Source: an uncultured Caulobacterales bacterium (GTDB taxonomy: Bacteria > Pseudomonadota > Alphaproteobacteria > Caulobacterales > Caulobacteraceae). Taken from it: a stretch of DNA of 5,887 nucleotides. Location: the NCBI GenBank assembly GCA_903903715.1, contig CAIUZX010000279.1:1-5887 (forward strand), given 5' to 3'. Shown one piece after another: positions 1 to 5,317 of the stretch (position 1 is its first letter; every line of letters starts with the position of its first letter). The notes beneath the pieces were generated by a model. The model was not told the origin of the DNA. It did no database searches and worked only from the letters and a program-made list of their open reading frames with translations. Made by a program: the position numbers and the translations under genes.

Positions 1-512
1 ATCGTCTCCCAGGTCATCTCGTTGGAGCCGACGAAGCGCAGGCGGCCGATCTGGCGCTCAGAGAACATCTTGCCGAGGGACGCGAGGGCCTCATCGGCCA
101 GCGGCTCCCCCATCCAGTTGGGCAGGACCGAGGCCGACTTGTCGATGTCGTCCTGGAAGTGCCAGCGATAGTGGAACATCTGCTTGGTCATCCACTCATC
201 GCCATAGTCCTCGATCAGGCTGTCGAGGAAGGCGAGGGCCGGGTGGTCGGGGATGACCTTGCGGGGGGCGAAGGCGGTCTCGAACCGGCGGATCAAGGGG
301 CTGGAATCCGTCACGGCCTGCAGCTCCCCGCTCTCATCGGGCAGGTAGAAGGTGGGCAGCAGCCGCACCTTGGGCTGGGGCAGGCCCGCGAGGCCGCGGG
401 ACCCGGCGATGAAGCGATAGGCGATCCTTCGATAGCGCAGCACCGCCAGCATCTTGCGGGTGTAGGGCGACCCGGGAGAGCCGCTCAAGGTGACCGGTTG
501 CTCGATGGACAT
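1..512 (-). CDS. Glutathione S-transferase-like protein, N-terminal 170 codons (partial)
   Basis: The gene starts at an ATG read leftwards from 512 and runs off the left edge with no stop. An in-frame TAA at 542-540 limits the start, and GGGAG lies about 10 nt upstream as a ribosome site. The visible protein has a thioredoxin-type GST N-domain: SPYTRK at residues 15-20 in the usual glutathione-contact position, a likely cis-proline at P53 (LLPTF), and a DSS turn at 69-71 resembling the GST motif that holds the glutathione gamma-glutamyl group. An alpha-helical C-domain begins near residue 90 with EDYGDEW (101-107) and FHYRW (113-117), a pattern I associate with a GST-like family in alphaproteobacteria. 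A cytoplasmic role in glutathione conjugation or transfer is likely by family, but the substrate is unknown. It lies downstream of the toxin gene on the same strand yet appears to have its own promoter. The fold is fairly certain; enzyme activity is not shown. Confidence 0.82.
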   Translation of the reverse strand, partial: MSIEQPVTLSGSPGSPYTRKMLAVLRYRRIAYRFIAGSRGLAGLPQPKVRLLPTFYLPDESGELQAVTDSSPLIRRFETAFAPRKVIPDHPALAFLDSLIEDYGDEWMTKQMFHYRWHFQDDIDKSASVLPNWMGEPLADEALASLGKMFSERQIGRLRFVGSNEMTWET

Positions 513-538
513 GATGTGGCGTCTCCCGTGCGGTGTTG

Positions 539-567
539 ATTATCTATTGGCGTGCATCGCGCCACAA
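539..567 (-). promoter_or_regulatory. Putative sigma70-like promoter of the GST-like gene
   Basis: Reading the minus strand, a TTGTGG element (567-562) is separated by exactly 17 nt from GATAAT (544-539), a five-of-six match to the -10 consensus. It lies 27 nt upstream of the GST-like start codon, leaving a short leader. The -35 matches only three of six positions, so the call rests mainly on the -10 and the spacing. The rest of the 121-bp gap (513-633) shows only runs of T after the toxin stop and no convincing stem for an intrinsic terminator. Confidence 0.4.
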
Positions 568-633
568 GTCGAAGCCCAAGTCCAGCCGCCTTGTGGGGCG
601 GAAACGCTGTCCGGCGTCAAAAAGGGCAAAAGG

Positions 634-1020
634 CTACCAAAGGCGCTTGACCGCAAACGTGTCGAACAGCGCCTCGTTCGAGACCAGCATCATGTCCTCG
701 GCTAGCGCCTGGGCGATCAGCAACCGGTCGAACGGGTCTTTGTGGGCGATGTTCATTTCGCCTGCGAGCCGGGCGTGGCGAACGCTGATCGCAAGCTCGG
801 CAAAGCCCTGCCCGGCGATGATGGCCTCAAAGTTCTGCGCTAAAAGCTCGCCTCGTCCCAGCTTCCCGATACGGAACTTGGTGGCGACCTCCATGGCCGA
901 AGCGGCGCTGACGGCGACGGCGTTGTCCTCGTCACCGATGGCCTCGCGGGCGCGGGGGGACAGCGCCTCGTCCCCCGCCAGCCACCAGATCAAGGCGTGG
1001 GTGTCGAGCAATAGCTTCAA
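634..1020 (-). CDS. vapC: PIN-domain toxin, VapC type
   Basis: This 128-residue protein has the standard size and motif order of VapC toxins, Mg2+-dependent ribonucleases that cut tRNA or rRNA and halt translation. It opens with LLLDTHALIWW carrying acidic D6, followed by E44 in SAMEVATK, the HKDPFDRLLIAQA block with D95 and D98, and VSNEALFDTF near the end. In this last motif E116 sits where many PIN domains have aspartate. The likely start is an uncommon TTG at 1020, because translation from it gives exactly the conserved MKLLLDTH start and GGAG sits 6 nt upstream. The TTG overlaps the antitoxin stop as TTGA, a 4-bp overlap typical of coupled translation. The stop is TAG at 636-634. It should be held inactive by the upstream antitoxin and co-repressed with it. 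The family is clear; the RNA target cannot be read from sequence. Confidence 0.93.
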   Translation of the reverse strand: MKLLLDTHALIWWLAGDEALSPRAREAIGDEDNAVAVSAASAMEVATKFRIGKLGRGELLAQNFEAIIAGQGFAELAISVRHARLAGEMNIAHKDPFDRLLIAQALAEDMMLVSNEALFDTFAVKRLW

Positions 1021-1250
1021 CCTAGGCTCCAGCCGTCCCGTTCATCATCGGGCAGCGGTTCGTCGAACTGCGCGTCGATGGCGATCTTGCCCTTGAGCGC
1101 GCCAAAGGTCCGCCGCCCGCGGGGTGCGACCGGCGCGAGGCGCACGACCGGCACGTTGCCGCGCGCGATCACCACCTCCTCGCCCGCCAGCGCGTCGGCG
1201 ATCAGGCGGGAGAGGTTCGTCTTGGCGTCGTGAACCGAGAACTGGGCCAT
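1017..1250 (-). CDS. Phd/YefM-family antitoxin of the PIN-domain toxin
   Basis: This 77-residue protein begins MAQFSVHDAKTNLSRLI and continues through AGEEVVIARG and PVVRLAP, the normal N-terminal DNA-binding pattern of Phd/YefM ('prevent-host-death') antitoxins. The C-terminal third (FGALKGKI, then the acidic FDEPLPDDE, ending GWSLG) matches the toxin-wrapping tail usual in partners of PIN toxins. It would neutralise the toxin by binding its active site and repress its own operon. The ATG at 1250 has a strong AAGGAGG site 5 nt upstream, whereas the toxin has a TTG start. This difference should make antitoxin exceed toxin. The gene is first in the operon and ends in the TTGA overlap. Such antitoxins are often called VapB in annotation, although the fold is Phd-like rather than AbrB-like, so I give no symbol. 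Confidence 0.92.
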   Translation of the reverse strand: MAQFSVHDAKTNLSRLIADALAGEEVVIARGNVPVVRLAPVAPRGRRTFGALKGKIAIDAQFDEPLPDDERDGWSLG

Positions 1251-1255
1251 GGGCG

Positions 1256-1285
1256 CCTCCTTAGCTAACTATATAGCTAAGGAGG
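1256..1285. promoter_or_regulatory. Perfect inverted repeat, likely operator of the toxin-antitoxin operon
   Basis: The arms CCTCCTTAGCTA (1256-1267) and TAGCTAAGGAGG (1274-1285) are exact reverse complements of 12 bp around a 6-bp centre. The site starts 6 bp upstream of the antitoxin ATG. Its left arm, read on the minus strand, is the antitoxin Shine-Dalgarno sequence, and the centre overlaps the proposed -10 element. Phd-type antitoxins, alone or with toxin, are known to bind palindromes at their own promoter, so autorepression here is the natural reading. Which residues make contact, and whether one or two dimers bind, is unknown. Confidence 0.75.
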
Positions 1286-1298
1286 TCGCGCCGGGCAA
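1270..1298 (-). promoter_or_regulatory. Putative promoter of the antitoxin-toxin operon
   Basis: On the minus strand TTGCCC (1298-1293) and TATATA (1275-1270) are 17 nt apart, each matching four of six consensus positions. An overlapping TATAGT (1273-1268) is a better -10 but needs a 19-nt spacer. Transcription from either would start around 1260-1265, leaving a very short leader with the ribosome site almost at the 5' end. The -10 lies in the middle of the 30-bp palindrome, so a bound repressor would block polymerase directly. Confidence 0.45.
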
Positions 1299-1323
1299 GA
1301 GTCATGCAGGATCGCCTGATCCG

Positions 1324-2409
1324 TCACGCGTCGAAGACGATGACGGAGCGGGCGACTTCGCCGGTCTTCATCTCGGTGAAGGCCTCGTTGACGTCAGAAA
1401 GGCCGATGCGGCGGCTGATCAGGTCATCGAGCTTCAGCTTGCCCGAGAGGTAGAAGTCGACGATGCGCGGCATGTCGACGGGGAAGCGGTTGGAGCCCAT
1501 CAAGGAGCCCTGTAGCCGCCGCTCGCCAAGGAACATGAAGCCCGGCACCTCCACCGTCTGGCCGATGGGGATCATGCCGATGATGTTGGCGGTCCCGCCC
1601 CGGCCGGTCATCATGAAGGCCTGCTCGGCCGTCACCTTCAGGCCCACGGCCTCGAAGGCGTGGTCGACGCCGCCCTTGGTCATCTCCTGCACCACCTTCA
1701 CCGCGTCCCCGTCGGCGGCGCAGACGAAGTCCGTGGCGCCGAAGTGGCGGGCGAGGTTGTCCTTGGCCGGCGACATGTCCACCGCGATGATGCGCGAGGC
1801 GCCCGCAATGGCCGCGCCGTTGATGGCGGCAAGCCCCACCCCGCCGCAGCCGATCACCGCCACGGTCTCGCCCGGGCGCACGTTCGAGGTGTGGATCACC
1901 GCGCCGATCCCGGTCATCACGCCGCAGCCGATCAGGGCGGCGCGGTCCAGCGGCATGTCCTTGCGGATGGCGACGCAGGCGTTCTCGTGGATCAGCATCT
2001 GCTCGGCGAAGGAGGACAGGTTCAGGTACTGCGCCATCGGCTGGCCGTTCTGGGTGAGGCGGGTCGGACCGCCCTCCTCCCGCCGGGTCTCCGCGCCGTC
2101 GCAGAGGCTGAGGTGTCCTGTCACGCACTGGCGGCAGTGGCCGCAGAAGGCCGACAGGCAGGTGATCACGTGATCGCCGGGCTTCACGGTGCGCACTTCC
2201 GAGCCCACCATCTCGACAATGCCTGCGCTCTCATGGCCGAGCACGGCGGGGAGCACCGTCGGGTACTTGCCCTCGATGAAGTGCAGGTCAGAGTGGCAAA
2301 CCCCGGCGGCGGCGGTGCGGATCAGCACTTCCCGGGGGCCCGGCTTGGCGATCTGCACGTCTTCGATCAGAAGCGGCTTGCCCACTTCGCGCAATACGGC
2401 GGCCTTCAT
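1324..2409 (-). CDS. Zinc-dependent alcohol dehydrogenase (medium-chain MDR family)
   Basis: This 361-residue protein has the full length and layout of a tetrameric or dimeric zinc alcohol dehydrogenase that oxidises alcohols to aldehydes or ketones with NAD(P)+. The catalytic zinc site is readable as C38 (GVCHSD), H59-E60 (GHES) and C162 (IGCGVMTG). The structural zinc site is the four cysteines C89, C92, C95 and C103. The Rossmann motif GCGGVG occupies 187-192, and D211 at the end of the second strand suggests NAD over NADP. A longer loop at about 104-133 between the structural zinc and the substrate domain is typical of class III-like enzymes, but this one is probably not formaldehyde-specific. 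The start ATG at 2409 has GGGAG 8 nt upstream. It is divergent from the short-chain dehydrogenase and probably shares its control region. The family is certain; the substrate is open, with an alcohol feeding the neighbouring Baeyer-Villiger enzyme as one possibility. Confidence 0.93.
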   Translation of the reverse strand: MKAAVLREVGKPLLIEDVQIAKPGPREVLIRTAAAGVCHSDLHFIEGKYPTVLPAVLGHESAGIVEMVGSEVRTVKPGDHVITCLSAFCGHCRQCVTGHLSLCDGAETRREEGGPTRLTQNGQPMAQYLNLSSFAEQMLIHENACVAIRKDMPLDRAALIGCGVMTGIGAVIHTSNVRPGETVAVIGCGGVGLAAINGAAIAGASRIIAVDMSPAKDNLARHFGATDFVCAADGDAVKVVQEMTKGGVDHAFEAVGLKVTAEQAFMMTGRGGTANIIGMIPIGQTVEVPGFMFLGERRLQGSLMGSNRFPVDMPRIVDFYLSGKLKLDDLISRRIGLSDVNEAFTEMKTGEVARSVIVFDA

Positions 2410-2547
2410 GCGTTCGTCTCCCAGGTTTCTTGTCGTTGAGACGCGAGCCGTTGCGCGCGCCGTTGTGTTCAGACAGGCTGGCCCACGCGCCGCACGGGAT
2501 CAACCCGCTTCGACAACAAAGTCGGCGATATGGAGGACTGACGTCGA
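2410..2547. promoter_or_regulatory. Divergent intergenic region between the alcohol and short-chain dehydrogenases
   Basis: This 138-bp stretch must carry the start signals for both flanking genes. CGTTG occurs three times on the plus strand (2434, 2449 and 2461), the last two inside a direct repeat GCCGTTG (2447-2453 and 2459-2465) spaced 12 bp apart. A distant inverted pair TTGTCG (2430-2435) and CGACAA (2511-2516) is also present but short. I see no pair of -35 and -10 elements with good spacing for either direction, so exact promoters are not assigned. GGAGG at 2532-2536 is the ribosome site of the plus-strand gene. Confidence 0.4.
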
Positions 2548-3282
2548 ATGAGCGATCTCGATTTTTCGAACAAGCGCGTGCTGGTGGTCGGCGGATCCAG
2601 CGGGATCGGCAACGGCGTCGCCCACGCCTTCCGCACCCGCGGCGCAGAGGTGTGCGTCTGGGGGACCAAGCCCTCGGCGGCGGACTATGCGGGGCAGGCG
2701 GGATCGGATCTGACGGGGCTTTCCTATGCGGGGGTCGATGTGGGCGATCCGGACGCGATTGACGCTGCGCCCGCGCCGTTCGACGGGCTGGACGTGCTGG
2801 TGCTTTGCCAGGGCATCGTCGTCTACAGCCGGGGCGAGTTCGAGCGGCCGGGCTGGGACAAGGTGATGGCGGTCAACCTCGACAGCCTGATGCACATCTG
2901 CCGCCGATTCAAACCGGCGCTCTCCGAGGCGCGCGGCGCGATCATCATCGTCAGCTCGATTGCTGGGCTGAAGGCGAACAAGGGCAACCCCGCCTACGCC
3001 GCCTCCAAGGCCGGCGCGATCAGCCTGACCAGGACCCTGGGCCAGGCCTGGGCGCCCGACGGGGTGCGGGTCAACGGCGTGGCGCCGGGCCTTGTCGACA
3101 CCAAGCTGACCAAGGTCACCACCGACAACCCCAAACGCCTCGCCGCCTCGCTCGGCGCCATCCCGTCGGGGCGTCTGGGCACGCCGGACGACATGGCTGG
3201 CGGGGTCTTGTTCCTCGCCTCCCCCCTCGCCGCCTACGTCAACGGCCACACCCTCGTCGTCGACGGGGGTCTTTCCTTATAG
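2548..3282 (+). CDS. Short-chain dehydrogenase/reductase (classical SDR)
   Basis: This 244-residue single-domain protein has the normal length of classical SDR oxidoreductases, which interconvert alcohols and ketones with NAD(P)(H). The cofactor motif GGSSGIG is at 15-21, the catalytic tetrad reads N110, S137 (VSSIAG), Y150 and K154 (YAASK), and the C-terminus ends with GHTLVVDGG. D64 in GVDVGD is the usual adenine contact. The second strand ends WGTK without the acidic residue typical of NAD enzymes, so NADP(H) is possible. The NNAG structural motif is replaced by LCQG (86-89). The ATG is preceded by GGAGG at a rather long spacing of 11 nt. An ATG at 2530 overlapping that site opens only a three-codon frame. 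It is followed 92 bp later by the monooxygenase on the same strand, so it may make or remove the ketone for that enzyme. Fold and activity class are secure; the substrate is not. Confidence 0.93.
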   Translation: MSDLDFSNKRVLVVGGSSGIGNGVAHAFRTRGAEVCVWGTKPSAADYAGQAGSDLTGLSYAGVDVGDPDAIDAAPAPFDGLDVLVLCQGIVVYSRGEFERPGWDKVMAVNLDSLMHICRRFKPALSEARGAIIIVSSIAGLKANKGNPAYAASKAGAISLTRTLGQAWAPDGVRVNGVAPGLVDTKLTKVTTDNPKRLAASLGAIPSGRLGTPDDMAGGVLFLASPLAAYVNGHTLVVDGGLSL

Positions 3283-3288
3283 ACGCCC

Positions 3289-3323
3289 GTGACGCGCAGG
3301 AATTTCCTGCTAAAGTGATCACT
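3289..3323 (+). promoter_or_regulatory. Palindromes and possible promoter ahead of the monooxygenase gene
   Basis: The 92-bp gap after the SDR stop holds an exact inverted repeat with arms GCAGGAA (3296-3302) and TTCCTGC (3304-3310) around one T. It is followed by a perfect 10-bp palindrome AGTGATCACT (3314-3323). The first lies between GTGACG (3289-3294) and TAAAGT (3311-3316), which match four of six -35 and -10 positions with a 16-nt spacer. A one-base centre cannot form a terminator hairpin, so a protein-binding operator is the better reading. The promoter elements are weak and the assignment is tentative. Confidence 0.38.
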
Positions 3324-3374
3324 GATAACTCATCTCAACCGGCGGAGCGCCGGACAGCCAAGGGCGGACGGAAC

Positions 3375-4886
3375 ATGGAGCACCTTGACGTGCTGGTGGT
3401 CGGGGCGGGCATTTCCGGCATTGGCGCCGCTCACTTCCTCAAGACGCGCTGTCCGGACCGGTCCTTCGCCCTGTTCGAGGGGCGCGAGCAGATGGGCGGC
3501 ACCTGGGACCTGTTCCGCTATCCCGGCATTCGCTCGGACTCGGACATGTACACGCTGGGCTTTGCGTTCCGCCCGTGGACGGAGGCCAAGGCCATCGCCG
3601 ACGGCCCGTCGATCCTCAAATATCTTGAGGACACCGCCGAGGAGATCGGGATCAAGGATCAGATCCGCTATCGCCACAAGGTCGTCGCCGCGCGCTGGGA
3701 CTCCGCTGCGTCGCTGTGGACGGTGGATTACCTCAAGGGCAAGGCGTCCGAGCCCGCGCAGCTCACCTGCAACTTCCTCTACATGTGCACGGGCTATTAC
3801 AACTACGCGCAAGGGCACACCCCGACCTTCCCGGGGCGGACGACGTTCAAGGGCAAGACCATCCACCCGCAGTTCTGGCCGAAGGACTTCGACTATACGG
3901 GCAAGAAGGTGGTGGTGATCGGCTCCGGCGCAACGGCCATGACGCTGGTTCCGGCGATGACCGACAAGGCCGCGCATGTGACCATGCTGCAGCGCTCCCC
4001 CACCTATGTCGTGTCGCGGCCTGCGGAGGACGCCTTCGCCAACAATCTGCGCAAGTTCCTGCCCAGCCAGTTCGCCTATGACCTTGTCCGCGCCCGCAAC
4101 GTGCTGTTCCAGCTCCTCTTCTACAACACCGCGCGCAAGAAGCCGGAGAAGACGAAGGAGACGCTGCTCGGCATGGTGCGCGAGCAGATGGGCCCGGACT
4201 ACGACGTCGAAAAGCACTTCACGCCAAGCTACAACCCCTGGACCCAGCGCCTGTGCCTCGTGCCGGACGCGGACCTCTTCACCGCGATCAAGTCGGGCAA
4301 GGCCTCGGTCGTCACCGACCATATCGACCGGTTTGTCCCCGAAGGGATCAAGTTGACATCCGGCGAGGTCCTCGAGTGCGACGTCATCGTCACGGCGACG
4401 GGCCTCGAGATGCAGATCCTGTCGGGCGTCGATTTCCAGGTCGACGGCGAGACGGTCGCGTTCGAAAAGACCTTCTCCTACAAGGGCATGATGTATTCTG
4501 GCGTGCCGAACCTCGCCTCCGTCTTCGGCTATGTGAATGCGTCCTGGACGCTGCGGGCGGACCTGACCAGCGAGTATGTCTGCCGCCTCCTCAACCACAT
4601 GAAGGCGACGGGGACGACGGAGTGCCGCCCGATCAACAACGACCCGACGCTGAAGGGCTCGCCCTGGCTCGACTTCGGCGCGGGCTATGTCCAGCGGGCG
4701 ATGGAGCGCTTCCCCAAGCAGGGGGACAAGGAGCCCTGGCGCGTGACGCAGAACTACGCCTCGGACATGAAGACGCTTAGGTTCGGCAAGGTCGAGGACG
4801 GGGTGATGTCGTTCCGCAAGGCCTCGCCTGCAGCAAAGCCGGTTCAGCCCGAAATCACCAGAAGCGTCGAAGTCGCCGACGCATAG
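3375..4886 (+). CDS. EthA-type Baeyer-Villiger flavin monooxygenase
   Basis: This 503-residue protein resembles mycobacterial EthA (about 489 residues) throughout. Such enzymes use FAD and NADPH to insert one oxygen from O2 next to a carbonyl, giving esters or lactones, and can also oxidise sulfur in thioamides. The FAD dinucleotide motif GAGISG is at 10-15, followed by GGTWDLFRYPGIRSDSDMYT, nearly the same as in EthA. The Baeyer-Villiger fingerprint FKGKTIHPQFW is at 158-168, with H164 and W168 as expected. The second dinucleotide motif GSGATA (183-188) is for NADPH. NPWTQRLCLVP and NASWTLRADL are further family blocks. The ATG at 3375 gives the family start MEHLDV; the frame is open far upstream, but that part lacks homology and covers the SDR. 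The ribosome site AAGGG, 10 nt away, is weak. The 3' end overlaps the opposite-strand thioesterase. The native substrate is unknown. Confidence 0.94.
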   Translation: MEHLDVLVVGAGISGIGAAHFLKTRCPDRSFALFEGREQMGGTWDLFRYPGIRSDSDMYTLGFAFRPWTEAKAIADGPSILKYLEDTAEEIGIKDQIRYRHKVVAARWDSAASLWTVDYLKGKASEPAQLTCNFLYMCTGYYNYAQGHTPTFPGRTTFKGKTIHPQFWPKDFDYTGKKVVVIGSGATAMTLVPAMTDKAAHVTMLQRSPTYVVSRPAEDAFANNLRKFLPSQFAYDLVRARNVLFQLLFYNTARKKPEKTKETLLGMVREQMGPDYDVEKHFTPSYNPWTQRLCLVPDADLFTAIKSGKASVVTDHIDRFVPEGIKLTSGEVLECDVIVTATGLEMQILSGVDFQVDGETVAFEKTFSYKGMMYSGVPNLASVFGYVNASWTLRADLTSEYVCRLLNHMKATGTTECRPINNDPTLKGSPWLDFGAGYVQRAMERFPKQGDKEPWRVTQNYASDMKTLRFGKVEDGVMSFRKASPAAKPVQPEITRSVEVADA

Positions 4887-5317
4887 AGCTTGCCCGCATC
4901 GTCCGTCAGGGTCGCCTCGGCGAAGGCGGCTCTGCGGCCGAAGCTGAGCACGCGGCCGGTAGCGCGTAGACGCCCGACGCCCTGTGTGATCGCCTTATGG
5001 TAGGCGACCTTAAGCTCCAGCGTGGTGTAGCCCTGCCCGGGGGCGAGCTTCGAATGCGTCGCGCAGCCGCAGGCGCTGTCCAGAAGCGTCGCGGCATATC
5101 CGCCGTGCACCGTCCCAATGGGGTTGTAGACATGCTCCCCCGGGGTGGATTCGAAGACCACCATCCCCTCCTCCACATCGACAAGCTGAAAGCCCATGGT
5201 CGAGCCGATCCCGCCTGTCCGGCCCATCGCCATCATGGCCCGCATCTGCTCCAGCCCGCTGGCGCCGGGGGCGAGGCGGTTGACGAGGGAGTCCGGCGAT
5301 TTCGTTTCCGTGGTCAT
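4844..5317 (-). CDS. PaaI-like hotdog-fold thioesterase
   Basis: This 157-residue protein has the length and pattern of the PaaI branch of 4HBT hotdog thioesterases, which hydrolyse acyl- or aryl-CoA in the cytoplasm, usually as tetramers. The core NPIGTVHGGYAATLLDSACG covers 65-84, with N65, H71, G72-G73 and D80 in the catalytic region. The helix behind it is followed by TLELKVAYHKAIT (about 97-109), the usual edge strands, and a typical final strand ASATSTLLVI. The start is the ATG at 5317, overlapping the TetR stop as ATGA, with GAGG 5 nt upstream. A longer in-frame reading into the regulator gene has no family support. Overlap with the regulator implies one transcript. Its last 14 codons and stop lie antisense to the monooxygenase end. 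The role may be releasing acids from CoA during degradation of the cluster's substrate, which is inference. Confidence 0.92.
   Translation of the reverse strand: MTTETKSPDSLVNRLAPGASGLEQMRAMMAMGRTGGIGSTMGFQLVDVEEGMVVFESTPGEHVYNPIGTVHGGYAATLLDSACGCATHSKLAPGQGYTTLELKVAYHKAITQGVGRLRATGRVLSFGRRAAFAEATLTDDAGKLYASATSTLLVISG

Noticed and set aside
2..14. A 13-bp match (TCGTCTCCCAGGT) also found at 2414-2426
   Set aside because: One copy is inside the GST-like coding region and the other in the alcohol dehydrogenase leader. There is no matching context, so chance is the simplest explanation.
600..633. Possible terminator after the toxin gene
   Set aside because: T-rich runs are present in the transcript direction, but the nearest stem has only about four base pairs and lies after the T run rather than before it.
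159..705. Plus-strand open frames at the left end
   Set aside because: They lie mostly opposite the GST-like gene, which has recognisable GST motifs, and show no domain of their own.
1463..2439. Plus-strand open frames opposite the alcohol dehydrogenase
   Set aside because: Composition is low-complexity and no motif is present, whereas the minus-strand frame has all zinc ligands and the cofactor motif.
2805..3374. Long upstream extension of the monooxygenase reading frame (190 codons)
   Set aside because: It covers the SDR gene in another frame, is rich in arginine, proline and glycine as out-of-frame GC-rich DNA is, and EthA-like homology begins at the ATG at 3375.
3330..4598. Antisense 422-codon open frame inside the monooxygenase
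   Set aside because: A shadow of high third-position G+C; no recognisable domain, and the sense gene is firmly identified.
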